Below are positions 6,893 through 13,097 of a DNA stretch of 50,566 nt, piece by piece. Both the position numbers and the translations under genes were made by a program. The notes below the pieces were generated by a model. That model worked only from the letters and a program-made list of their open reading frames with translations. It was not told the DNA's origin and did no database searches. The stretch's first letter is position 1; the number at the start of each line of letters is the position of its first letter. This DNA comes from CAYNND01 sp964528735 (GTDB taxonomy: Bacteria; Patescibacteriota; Minisyncoccia; Phycocordibacterales; UBA2100), in NCBI GenBank assembly GCA_964528735.1, contig CAZGUV010000006.1, forward strand, positions 1-50,566, in the 5' to 3' direction.

Positions 6893-8610
6893 TACCAATC
6901 TTTCACACACAAGTTTTGATACTGTGTCGTTTTCATGAGGTCGTCCGCGACACTTTCCCATGAAGCACCCTTTTTTCGCATATCGAGTGTTCGTGACAGA
7001 CTGACTGCATCACCATCGATACCGAGGAGTCCTTTATAGAGCATTTTAACAATCACCTCATCACTTTTACCGATAATCCCTTTTTGCCATTCGTCGGTGC
7101 TGAGAAATGTGTTTGATATTGCTTTGCAGTCAAGCGAATTGGTGCGCACATTCGCAAACCATGCGACCATCTCTTCAAATGTCTTCGGCTTTCGCTGGTA
7201 GAGTCCCTCAAAGTGTCGTTGTACATGTCTCTGCAACGATGGTGACATCTGCGCTGATGTGCGAGTCAGTGAATCGCGCGAAGGGTGTGTGTCAATATAA
7301 AACCAGTATGCACTTGGAGACTCGATAAATGATTTTTGTGGTATCTCGCGCTTTTTCGCATCAAGTGTGACCGGCCAGCGTGCATTCACTCGCTTTCGCT
7401 CAGGGATAATCATAATCGGGCATGATGCACCTGACTCTCGCTTGCATGAAGTGAGTGGAGTCTTGAACACTCCTGACGTTGGCGTATCAAGTGTGCCCGC
7501 TGGTATTTCCTTTCTATCAATATCTACATCAGCGATAGTCAGCTTAAACCATCCCCTGACGATTCCTGCTGGACCATCTTTTATACCACCAGTGAGTGGA
7601 GTGTCAGCTCCTTCAATCGCAATAAAGAACGGATCAGTGCCCTCATCTTCTTCGGCAAGCACCGCACCTTCGTAGATCATACTCATCGAAACCCCTGGCC
7701 AGAGTTTTCCTGTTTCGTTTGTCACGGCGACAAGCAAGTTGTCACGCGAGAGTGTTGCATAGAGTGTTGTGCCGACAAGCACAGTAGCCTCTGGGAAATC
7801 GAGCCCGCCACGCACGAGCGCAATCTCATGTGTATGGGGGTTGTAGGTCGCAATGTATCCTGAGTTTCCTTGACTGCTTCGGTTTGCCCCACTCACAAAT
7901 ACGATAGTGCCATCTGGTCTCATCATCATACTTCTTGCATACCAAATACCATCAACAAGTGTTCGTGTAATACCTGTCGTTTCTTTCATGCGAATCTTTC
8001 CTGCAGTGAGTGGCTCTCCATGAGGACTAAATGTGCCTCGCTCAAGCCAATACAACACTCCCGCCTTTTCAATCACTGCTTGCGGTGCCTGAACACCAGT
8101 GAGCGCATCTTCAGATTTCTGTGACGCAGGATCAAAACGAAGCAACTTGTTGTCTCCCTCGATAGCTACATATACTTTTCCATCACTTCCAATACTCACC
8201 CCGCGAGGGCGCGTGAGATTGCTGACCACTTCTTTCACTACTCCCTGCGCTGTGATGCTCCTGAGTGCGCCTGTCTTTGCGTCACCATCAAGTGTCATGT
8301 AGTGCGTGTTTTCTGCATTTGTCGTCAACGCATACGCCTTTTGCGCACTCACGGTAAGCGGTGTTGTCGTACCCTGCTGTATATTGACTCGGACGATACG
8401 CCCACGCGTATATTCGGTAAAAAAGAGTGTCCCCGCCTGATCCGCTGAAACACCAAAGCTGTGGTGCGCTGAAACGATAGGGGCAATCCCTGCATTAAAC
8501 TGTTCGTCAGAAAACTTAGACGCATCAAGAGGTACCGCGGCAAACGGCGCCGCTGCAACAAGTGCGATTGTTGAAAGCAATGAAAATATGGAAGCGAACA
8601 GTGATTCCAT
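6889..8610 (-). CDS. Secreted beta-propeller protein with C-terminal DUF4214
   Basis: 573 residues. A signal peptide begins MESLFASIFSLLSTIALVAA. About 330 residues of repeated blades follow, with NHL/SMP-30-like phrases (FSVSADQAGTLFFTEYTRGR, GVSIGSDGKVYVAIEGDNKL, MMMRPDGTIVFVSG). A middle domain (about 330-430) is unassigned. The last 60 residues contain NTFLSTDEWQ and IVKMLYKGLLGIDGDA, the DUF4214 pattern found in surface and S-layer-associated proteins. The ATG at 8610 is preferred to an upstream TTG because it begins the signal peptide and has TATACT 7 nt upstream. Likely a surface binding or enzymatic protein; substrate unknown. Confidence 0.75.
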   Translation of the reverse strand: MESLFASIFSLLSTIALVAAAPFAAVPLDASKFSDEQFNAGIAPIVSAHHSFGVSADQAGTLFFTEYTRGRIVRVNIQQGTTTPLTVSAQKAYALTTNAENTHYMTLDGDAKTGALRSITAQGVVKEVVSNLTRPRGVSIGSDGKVYVAIEGDNKLLRFDPASQKSEDALTGVQAPQAVIEKAGVLYWLERGTFSPHGEPLTAGKIRMKETTGITRTLVDGIWYARSMMMRPDGTIVFVSGANRSSQGNSGYIATYNPHTHEIALVRGGLDFPEATVLVGTTLYATLSRDNLLVAVTNETGKLWPGVSMSMIYEGAVLAEEDEGTDPFFIAIEGADTPLTGGIKDGPAGIVRGWFKLTIADVDIDRKEIPAGTLDTPTSGVFKTPLTSCKRESGASCPIMIIPERKRVNARWPVTLDAKKREIPQKSFIESPSAYWFYIDTHPSRDSLTRTSAQMSPSLQRHVQRHFEGLYQRKPKTFEEMVAWFANVRTNSLDCKAISNTFLSTDEWQKGIIGKSDEVIVKMLYKGLLGIDGDAVSLSRTLDMRKKGASWESVADDLMKTTQYQNLCVKDWY

Positions 8611-8677
8611 CGTCTGCAGTATAGCACGAGATGGAAAGAAATTATCCAATCTATCCCTTTTGCTTTTTAAAACCTAA

Positions 8678-9175
8678 CTAGCTTGCTGCAGGTTCCTCTG
8701 CTTTTTCTGCTTCCCATTTATGAAGTTCGGTGCATCCCTTTTTTGGTTTTGGATCGTATGGATGCATAAACGGCGTAAATGGAAGATTCCGCCAACGGTT
8801 GACTGGCTGGTCGCCCTTGTCCTCATCGTAAAACTCATATCCATCAAGGTCATAGTATCGTTCGTAACTGTGCGCAAATTCTACCGCGCGTACGATATAC
8901 ATCCCAAGGTGCTCTTCGCGACAAAATTCGATGCTTACCGAACCTTTGTTATACACAAACTTTTGAAATCGCTCGTGGACCAAATCATTTAAAATCCTCT
9001 GCGGTATCATGACGCGTCTTCCGTCGATACTCTCTTCGGTAGTCAGCTCAAAACGTGCGTCACGTAGGTGAAATTGGCGGTATGAAGAAAATTCCGCGCG
9101 ATTAGAAAACAAAACTCCAAGCCCGACGCAGCTCGCAATGACGATGACCGCGATGAGGATATATTTAAAGTTCAT
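8678..9175 (-). CDS. Membrane-anchored protein, unknown
   Basis: 165 residues starting MNFKYILIAVIVIASCVGLG, one N-terminal helix used as an anchor or uncleaved signal. The soluble part has charged and aromatic clusters (FEYDEDKG-like segments, RYYDLDGYEFYDEDKGDQ) and two cysteines. TATACT at 9182-9187 ends 6 nt before the ATG; a GTG one codon earlier is less likely. I do not recognise the family. It ends 68 nt before the start of the beta-propeller gene and may be cotranscribed with it. Confidence 0.65.
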   Translation of the reverse strand: MNFKYILIAVIVIASCVGLGVLFSNRAEFSSYRQFHLRDARFELTTEESIDGRRVMIPQRILNDLVHERFQKFVYNKGSVSIEFCREEHLGMYIVRAVEFAHSYERYYDLDGYEFYDEDKGDQPVNRWRNLPFTPFMHPYDPKPKKGCTELHKWEAEKAEEPAAS

Positions 9176-9207
9176 CACATAAGTATACCGTAGAAATAGA
9201 GATGCTT

Positions 9208-9236
9208 TTGCGTTTTTAGTGGAAATCGCATAGGGT
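9208..9236 (+). promoter_or_regulatory. Promoter of small-gene cassette A
   Basis: -35 TTGCGT (9208-9213), 17-nt spacer, -10 TAGGGT (9231-9236). The geometry equals that of cassette B (10524-10552) and the cold-shock-like cassette (32177-32205). Predicted leader of about 65 nt. Confidence 0.55.
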
Positions 9237-9242
9237 GACTGG

Positions 9243-9307
9243 AGTGTTCGTTCCTAGCCGAATACTGCCCGCGTTTGGGTATTGGTGTCTAGGGGAGGAG
9301 TCACGCC
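9243..9307 (+). promoter_or_regulatory. 5' leader with Shine-Dalgarno site and possible sequestering hairpin
   Basis: The Shine-Dalgarno site GGGGAGGAG lies 7 nt before the ATG at 9308, unlike most genes here. Upstream, TTCCTAG can pair with CTAGGGG overlapping that site, and AATAC/GTATTGG extend the stem. A similar UUCCUCG/CGAGGGA pairing is possible in cassette B. Hand-folded only. Confidence 0.45.
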
Positions 9308-9547
9308 ATGGCGTCACTCAACATGAAGACAAAAGTCGTCACGCTCAATGGTGAAGAAGTGCTGGAGCTTTGCAGAAAAGCTACGCAAGCCGTCGAAAAA
9401 GCTGGGTCTCCCGAAACGGTTAACTACACGATTACCGCGGGACTCGATCCGACATTTCGAATCTTCACGGTGAAGGTATTCGATCCGGAGGCAGGAAATG
9501 CTCCGCCAGCGGTCAAGATGCAATTCGCCGTCGATCGTTTCACCTGA
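9308..9547 (+). CDS. Small protein of an unrecognised paralogous family (cassette A)
   Basis: 79 residues, no signal peptide. A beta-strand/helix start TLNGEEVLELCRKATQAVEK is followed by two predicted strands (VNYTITAGLD, FRIFTVKVFDPEAG) and a last strand VKMQFAVDRF. The protein from 10620 has the same layout (MLDGQELLEIAAAMVHHLAM, LHLELVLHEDG, VSLLMHDPN, LDLVFELD), so the two are paralogues in my reading. The gene is monocistronic, with its own promoter, a strong Shine-Dalgarno site and its own terminator, and is richer in GC-ending codons than neighbouring genes. Function unknown; the size and strong signals suggest an abundant or regulated cytoplasmic protein. Confidence 0.8.
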   Translation: MASLNMKTKVVTLNGEEVLELCRKATQAVEKAGSPETVNYTITAGLDPTFRIFTVKVFDPEAGNAPPAVKMQFAVDRFT

Positions 9548-9559
9548 GTGCTGACACAA

Positions 9560-9597
9560 GGCGTAGGAGTCCTCGCGACCCCTACGCCATAATTTTT
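9560..9597 (+). terminator. Two-part terminator of cassette A
   Basis: GGCGTAGG (9560-9567) pairs with CCTACGCC (9581-9588); inside it GTC/GAC close a CTCGC loop. The hairpin is followed by ATAATTTTT. The inner GTC...GAC stem-loop recurs in the terminators at 10902 and 31842. Confidence 0.85.
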
Positions 9598-9796
9598 ACA
9601 TACTCATTCATTTTCGAATCTTGGTGAAAATTCCTGAAAAAATTATTTTTCAGAAAAAAACGACAACACAATTAAAAAAATAGTCCAGTAAGGGCGTTCG
9701 ATACCTATTCGTCTTTACTAGTATCACTGTGAGTGCCTAATAGTATACATATTCGGCACCGCATAGTGATTGTTATTAGGTAATACAACAACATAT
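9598..9796. other. AT-rich intergenic stretch
   Basis: No gene seen. It contains a near-palindrome CTGAAAA/TTTTCAG around 9635-9655 followed by A7 and, closer to the next gene, promoter-like AT-rich sequence (TAATAC at 9781). It presumably carries the promoter of the gene at 9797. Confidence 0.5.
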
Positions 9797-10465
9797 ATGA
9801 ACTCTTTTCTATCTGCCATATATCGTCCGGTTCTTGTCAGTAGCATTGGTGCAACTCTGGCAGTCGCTGCGGTTACGCTAGCGATGCCTCATGTATCTTC
9901 TGCTGCGAGCTTGTACCGTCAGCTCTATATCGGCGTTCAAGGAGATGATGTGCGTGATCTTCAGCAGTATCTCGCAACTGACTCATTGCTCTATCCGCAA
10001 GGGTTAGTGACTGGATACTATGGAGCACTCACTGCAGAAGCAGTACGTAAATTCCAGATTCGCCACGGCATATCAGCTATTGGCCGAGTCGGACCTGTAA
10101 CGCTTGCTGCGCTTAATCAGCTTATGGCCGGAGGTGCACCGTCATCTTCACCACTCGCTGCGCCAATCATTAGTACACCAACTGTTCAAGTCTCAAGTAC
10201 ATCCGCGACCGTGTCATGGACTACAAATGAGAACGCTCGAGCAGTCGTGTACTACAGTACGTCTCCACTCATCACGTATGAACGTGAGAACTCGGTAGAC
10301 GTGAGTGGAACTGCCTCATCAAGTGACGGCATCTACCGAATGTCACACAGTGCTTCGTTGCAAAACTTGCAACCAAACACGACCTACTATTATCTCGTCT
10401 ACACAACAGACAATAATGGAAACGTCAGTGTGTCATGGCCAACAACATTCAGAACAACATACTAA
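9797..10465 (+). CDS. Secreted peptidoglycan-binding / fibronectin type III protein
   Basis: 222 residues. A signal peptide (about 1-37, MNSFLSAIYRPVLVSSIGAT to SSAASL) precedes a PG_binding_1 domain (about 40-105) with the typical GVQGDDVRDLQQYLA, GYYGALTAEAVRKFQ and VGPVTLAALNQLM pattern. A short Ser/Pro linker leads to one FN3 domain (about 120-222; VSWTTNENARAVVYYST, LQPNTTYYYLVYTTDNNG). Such proteins attach to the cell wall and display an interaction domain. The ATG at 9797 is chosen over an upstream TTG because it begins the signal peptide. It sits between the two small-gene cassettes. Confidence 0.88.
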   Translation: MNSFLSAIYRPVLVSSIGATLAVAAVTLAMPHVSSAASLYRQLYIGVQGDDVRDLQQYLATDSLLYPQGLVTGYYGALTAEAVRKFQIRHGISAIGRVGPVTLAALNQLMAGGAPSSSPLAAPIISTPTVQVSSTSATVSWTTNENARAVVYYSTSPLITYERENSVDVSGTASSSDGIYRMSHSASLQNLQPNTTYYYLVYTTDNNGNVSVSWPTTFRTTY

Positions 10466-10523
10466 AGGGGGTGTTGATCTGTATTCACTTCAAGCGCTTC
10501 TTACGACGGTTTTGTTTTGTGGT

Positions 10524-10552
10524 TTGCAAAACAGGAGCGACTGCGATAGTGT
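10524..10552 (+). promoter_or_regulatory. Promoter of small-gene cassette B
   Basis: -35 TTGCAA (10524-10529), 17-nt spacer, -10 TAGTGT (10547-10552). Same spacing and same TTGC / TAGxxT pattern as cassette A. Predicted leader of about 60 nt. Confidence 0.5.
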
Positions 10553-10558
10553 GCCCGC

Positions 10559-10619
10559 ACCGTTTTGTTCCTCGCCAGGCGGTGCCCATGTGGGGCTCAG
10601 ACGAGGGAGATGTTCCAGG
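10559..10619 (+). promoter_or_regulatory. 5' leader of cassette B with SD-pairing element
   Basis: A GCACCG/CGGTGC hairpin can form, and TTCCTCG can alternatively pair with CGAGGGA, which includes the purine-rich Shine-Dalgarno region (GAGGGAGA) before the ATG at 10620. This parallels the leader of cassette A. Manual folding only. Confidence 0.4.
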
Positions 10620-10883
10620 ATGGCACGACTCGACCCTTCCTCTCAGCACATCATGCTGGACGGACAGGAACTACTAGAGATTGCTGCGGCGATGGTGCAC
10701 CATCTCGCGATGTACGAAAAACCAGGAGAGGTACTCCTTCATCTGGAATTGGTACTGCATGAAGACGGGAAACATGTTTCCCTCTTGATGCACGACCCAA
10801 ACAATCCAGACGAAGACGACCACCTCGACTTGGTCTTCGAACTCGACGCGAGTGCACCGAGCGACGCATCAGAGACTGAGTAG
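10620..10883 (+). CDS. Small protein of the same unrecognised family (cassette B)
   Basis: 87 residues from MARLDPSSQHIMLDGQELLE. Helix GQELLEIAAAMVHHLAMYEK is followed by strands LLHLELVLHEDGKHV, SLLMHDPN and LDLVFELD, then an acidic disordered tail (SAPSDASETE). It lines up with the 79-residue product of cassette A over about 65 residues (LDGQELLEI versus LNGEEVLEL, then strand, DPN/DPE, strand). It is His- and Asp-rich and acidic overall. The start follows a Shine-Dalgarno-like GAGGGAGA; a longer upstream reading frame exists but lacks family similarity. Monocistronic with its own promoter and terminator. Function unknown. Confidence 0.78.
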   Translation: MARLDPSSQHIMLDGQELLEIAAAMVHHLAMYEKPGEVLLHLELVLHEDGKHVSLLMHDPNNPDEDDHLDLVFELDASAPSDASETE

Positions 10884-10901
10884 GTGCACAGACATCATAC
10901 C

Positions 10902-10937
10902 GGCGCAGTGGTCCCCCGACCCTGCGCCGTATTTTTT
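10902..10937 (+). terminator. Two-part terminator of cassette B
   Basis: GGCGCAG (10902-10908) pairs with CTGCGCC (10922-10928); inside, GGTC (10910-10913) pairs with GACC (10918-10921) around CCCC. A T6 run follows at 10932-10937. Confidence 0.88.
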
Positions 10938-10943
10938 GTATAA

Positions 10944-11396
10944 TCAGCTCTTTGGTTTGTATTCCTCTATAAAAGCTCCGCTTTCGTTGTACTCGGTAAA
11001 TGCATCCATGAGTTCATGTGTCGGGAGTGTAGGATTGAGCGAAGAGCATGCCTCGATAATCCATCCGACTACACGAGGCACTGCTTCTGAAAGTGCCTGT
11101 GATTCACTCACGGGCTGTTGTGCCCCTACTGAATTGTCCTTCTGGACAGGAAATGGCCATCTCGTCTCATACCGTTCACGCTGACTTGATTGTATTGCAT
11201 GTATAACTTTCAAAAATACATCTCGCTGGTGCTCAGTGAGTGGAATACGCCCGAAGATAGTATCGAAATTTCTCTGTATGTGCGCCAAGTAATTTGCCGC
11301 CACTTGCACATGCGGGTCATCCTCAAGACGATAGTCCCCGAGCTGACTCAGTACATCTCTTTTTTTACCTCCTCCATCTCCCTTAGGTGTGTCCAT
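10944..11396 (-). CDS. Unknown cytoplasmic protein
   Basis: 150 residues beginning MDTPKGDGGGKKRDVLSQLG. It is mostly helical, without a signal or membrane helix (VQVAANYLAHIQRNFDTIFG, HQRDVFLKVIHAIQSSQRER, VPRVVGWIIEACSSLN), and carries a flexible Gly/Lys-rich N-terminus. I do not recognise the family. The ATG at 11396 is chosen because TATGAT ends 6 nt upstream of it, fitting the window's leaderless pattern. It is convergent with cassette B and lies downstream of the low-GC ATPase gene, from which it differs in base composition. Confidence 0.65.
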   Translation of the reverse strand: MDTPKGDGGGKKRDVLSQLGDYRLEDDPHVQVAANYLAHIQRNFDTIFGRIPLTEHQRDVFLKVIHAIQSSQRERYETRWPFPVQKDNSVGAQQPVSESQALSEAVPRVVGWIIEACSSLNPTLPTHELMDAFTEYNESGAFIEEYKPKS

Positions 11397-11436
11397 AGCC
11401 CAATCATAGCAAAAATATATTGACTGCACCCATTAT

Positions 11437-12906
11437 TCAAAAAAGCTTCAGAAGAAATTCTATTGAATTTTTTAAATCTAACTCAGTATAATCATTGTTA
11501 CTTCCATTTTCTGGGTGATGAATCTTATGCCTAATATAAGTAGAGGGTGTCACAACGAGTGGTGATTTAGTTTTGTCTTTATTTTCTTTTACCCACGTTT
11601 TTCTTTCGGTTGTTTTTTGTTGCAAAAAAATATCAAAATCTTTAATGCTGTCTATATCTTCTCTTGCTTGTAATGAACCATACAGTTCATTATGGAAATC
11701 AGAAGTTAGTATGTTAAATACTTCGTAATTTACTCTCGCATAAGAAGTCTTCTTACCCAAAAAGGGTGACGTGTTCGTTTTGCTATTTCCAATTTTTGAA
11801 ACTTTAATTGAACGGCCTAACTCTGTTCTATCAATCATGTAATTTGAGTGTGTCGCATAAAAGATTATATTATTCATTGTACTTCCAATCCTAATCAATT
11901 CATTCATGAAATATACCTGCCCCTGCGGATGAAGGTGTATTTCTGGTTCATCAAGTAAAAGTAACGAATGTGCGAAGGATTCGTTATGTATTTCAGCAGA
12001 TACAGTAAGTATGAAAGATAGAAACTGCCTCAGTCCATCACTTCGTTGAGATGTTGTTTTTACATTATGCTTCACATCTAAATCCTCTATAAAAAAATTT
12101 ATGTTTGCTGGGTCAATTGTGAACTTTACTTTAATTGGATGAATTGGCCACACCCTTTTTAGATGTTCTGTTGTCGCATCACTCAATTTTTCAGAAATAT
12201 TATTCCTCTCTGATGAACTTGTTTTTAGATCTGCCAGCTCGGTACCGTACCTAATGCCAATTAATTTCAAACAATTAGCTAGAGGTGCTGATATTTTACT
12301 TATATCTGCTGCAGCAATTAAAGTATCTAAATTGATGTTGTCTTGAATTAGATATTTTGGATCTGCCTTCCAAAAATGAACTTTATGTGTTTTTCTCCAT
12401 AAATAACCTTTTTCAAACAAACTAAAGATTGAACTGAAAGACATGAACGACTCTGAATCTTCAGTAGCAACAATCTTTCCAGCTTCAAACTTATAACCTT
12501 GCAAATCAGTATTTGTAACTGATATTGATTCCGTATAGTTTCTTTTGAACGCAGTCTCTTTAGACCAAAAAGAACGCACAGAGAAGCTTTGTATATTATT
12601 TTTTTTGAAAGTATCTATGGGCAGACCTATCCTTTTTAGTTCCGTCTCAAAGAATAAAGCATCGCTATCTTCCCATGTGTATGTAAAAGTTACTGAGATT
12701 TCTTTCTTTTTATCATTGAAATCTTCAGCTAGTGTTAAAATTTTTTCGTCGTCATCGAACAATGCAATTGCATTCAAAATATTACTCTTCCCTGCTTCGT
12801 TTTCACCTATTAATGAAAAAGTGCAACTACCACTTACCTCATTTACATCAAGTATTACATCTTCTATGCTTCTATAATTTACTATCTGTATTGTTTTAAG
12901 TTTCAT
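11437..12906 (-). CDS. AAA/ABC-type ATPase (RecF/OLD-like) with C-terminal R-x4-H motif
   Basis: 489 residues. MKLKTIQIVNYRSIEDVILD opens an SMC/RecF-type ATPase: Walker A GENEAGKSN (about 34-42), a middle helical region, ABC signature SQRSDGLRQFLSF, Walker B LLLLDEPEIHLHP and the H-loop YATHSNYMID. After the ATPase, a tail of about 110 residues contains TYIRHKIHHPENGSN; R-HKIH-H fits the R-x4-6-H pattern of HEPN-type ribonucleases. ATPases with such tails are often found in phage-defence loci. The gene is clearly AT-richer than its neighbours, with many AAA, TTT and ATT codons, suggesting transfer. It starts about 90 nt from the second assembly gap, so a partner gene could be missing. No nuclease of known type is visible. 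Confidence 0.72.
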   Translation of the reverse strand: MKLKTIQIVNYRSIEDVILDVNEVSGSCTFSLIGENEAGKSNILNAIALFDDDEKILTLAEDFNDKKKEISVTFTYTWEDSDALFFETELKRIGLPIDTFKKNNIQSFSVRSFWSKETAFKRNYTESISVTNTDLQGYKFEAGKIVATEDSESFMSFSSIFSLFEKGYLWRKTHKVHFWKADPKYLIQDNINLDTLIAAADISKISAPLANCLKLIGIRYGTELADLKTSSSERNNISEKLSDATTEHLKRVWPIHPIKVKFTIDPANINFFIEDLDVKHNVKTTSQRSDGLRQFLSFILTVSAEIHNESFAHSLLLLDEPEIHLHPQGQVYFMNELIRIGSTMNNIIFYATHSNYMIDRTELGRSIKVSKIGNSKTNTSPFLGKKTSYARVNYEVFNILTSDFHNELYGSLQAREDIDSIKDFDIFLQQKTTERKTWVKENKDKTKSPLVVTPSTYIRHKIHHPENGSNNDYTELDLKNSIEFLLKLF

Positions 12907-12951
12907 ATTTCAGCTTTCAAAAAACGATGCAAGTTCGCGGAGGAACGAGTT

Positions 12952-12992
12952 GGGCGAAACGAGGCGTACTGCTGGTACGGTGAGTTTCGCCC
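12952..12992. repeat. Long imperfect hairpin at contig edge
   Basis: GGGCGAAAC (12952-12960) pairs with GTTTCGCCC (12984-12992). A symmetric internal loop GAGG/GTGA, able to form tandem G-A pairs, separates it from an inner stem CGTAC/GTACG with loop TGCTG. The N gap follows 4 nt later. Confidence 0.7.
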
Positions 12993-12996
12993 GACG

Positions 12997-13006
12997 NNNN
13001 NNNNNN
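12997..13006. other. Assembly gap (10 N)
   Basis: Ten N. The left flank is a strong hairpin; the right flank is an unusual G-rich stretch, so both sides are difficult template and the join may not be real. Confidence 0.98.
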
Positions 13007-13097
13007 GTGGGGGTTGTTTTTGTTGGGGGTAAGGGGGGGTGTGTGTTGGTCGGGGGCGTCCCCCCCGACGATGTCCGACAATGAAATTGCGCGTTTT
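13007..13097. other. G-rich stretch with four G-runs
   Basis: G5 at 13009-13013, G5 at 13025-13029, G7 at 13033-13039 and G5 at 13052-13056, then a GTCGGGGG/CCCCCGAC inverted repeat. It satisfies a G-quadruplex pattern, but its composition is so unlike the rest that a low-quality contig end is a serious alternative. No gene. Confidence 0.5.

Noticed and set aside
10305..10619. Longer N-terminal version of cassette B protein
   Set aside because: It would overlap the FN3 protein gene; similarity to the paralogue begins only after the ATG at 10620, which has a Shine-Dalgarno-like site.
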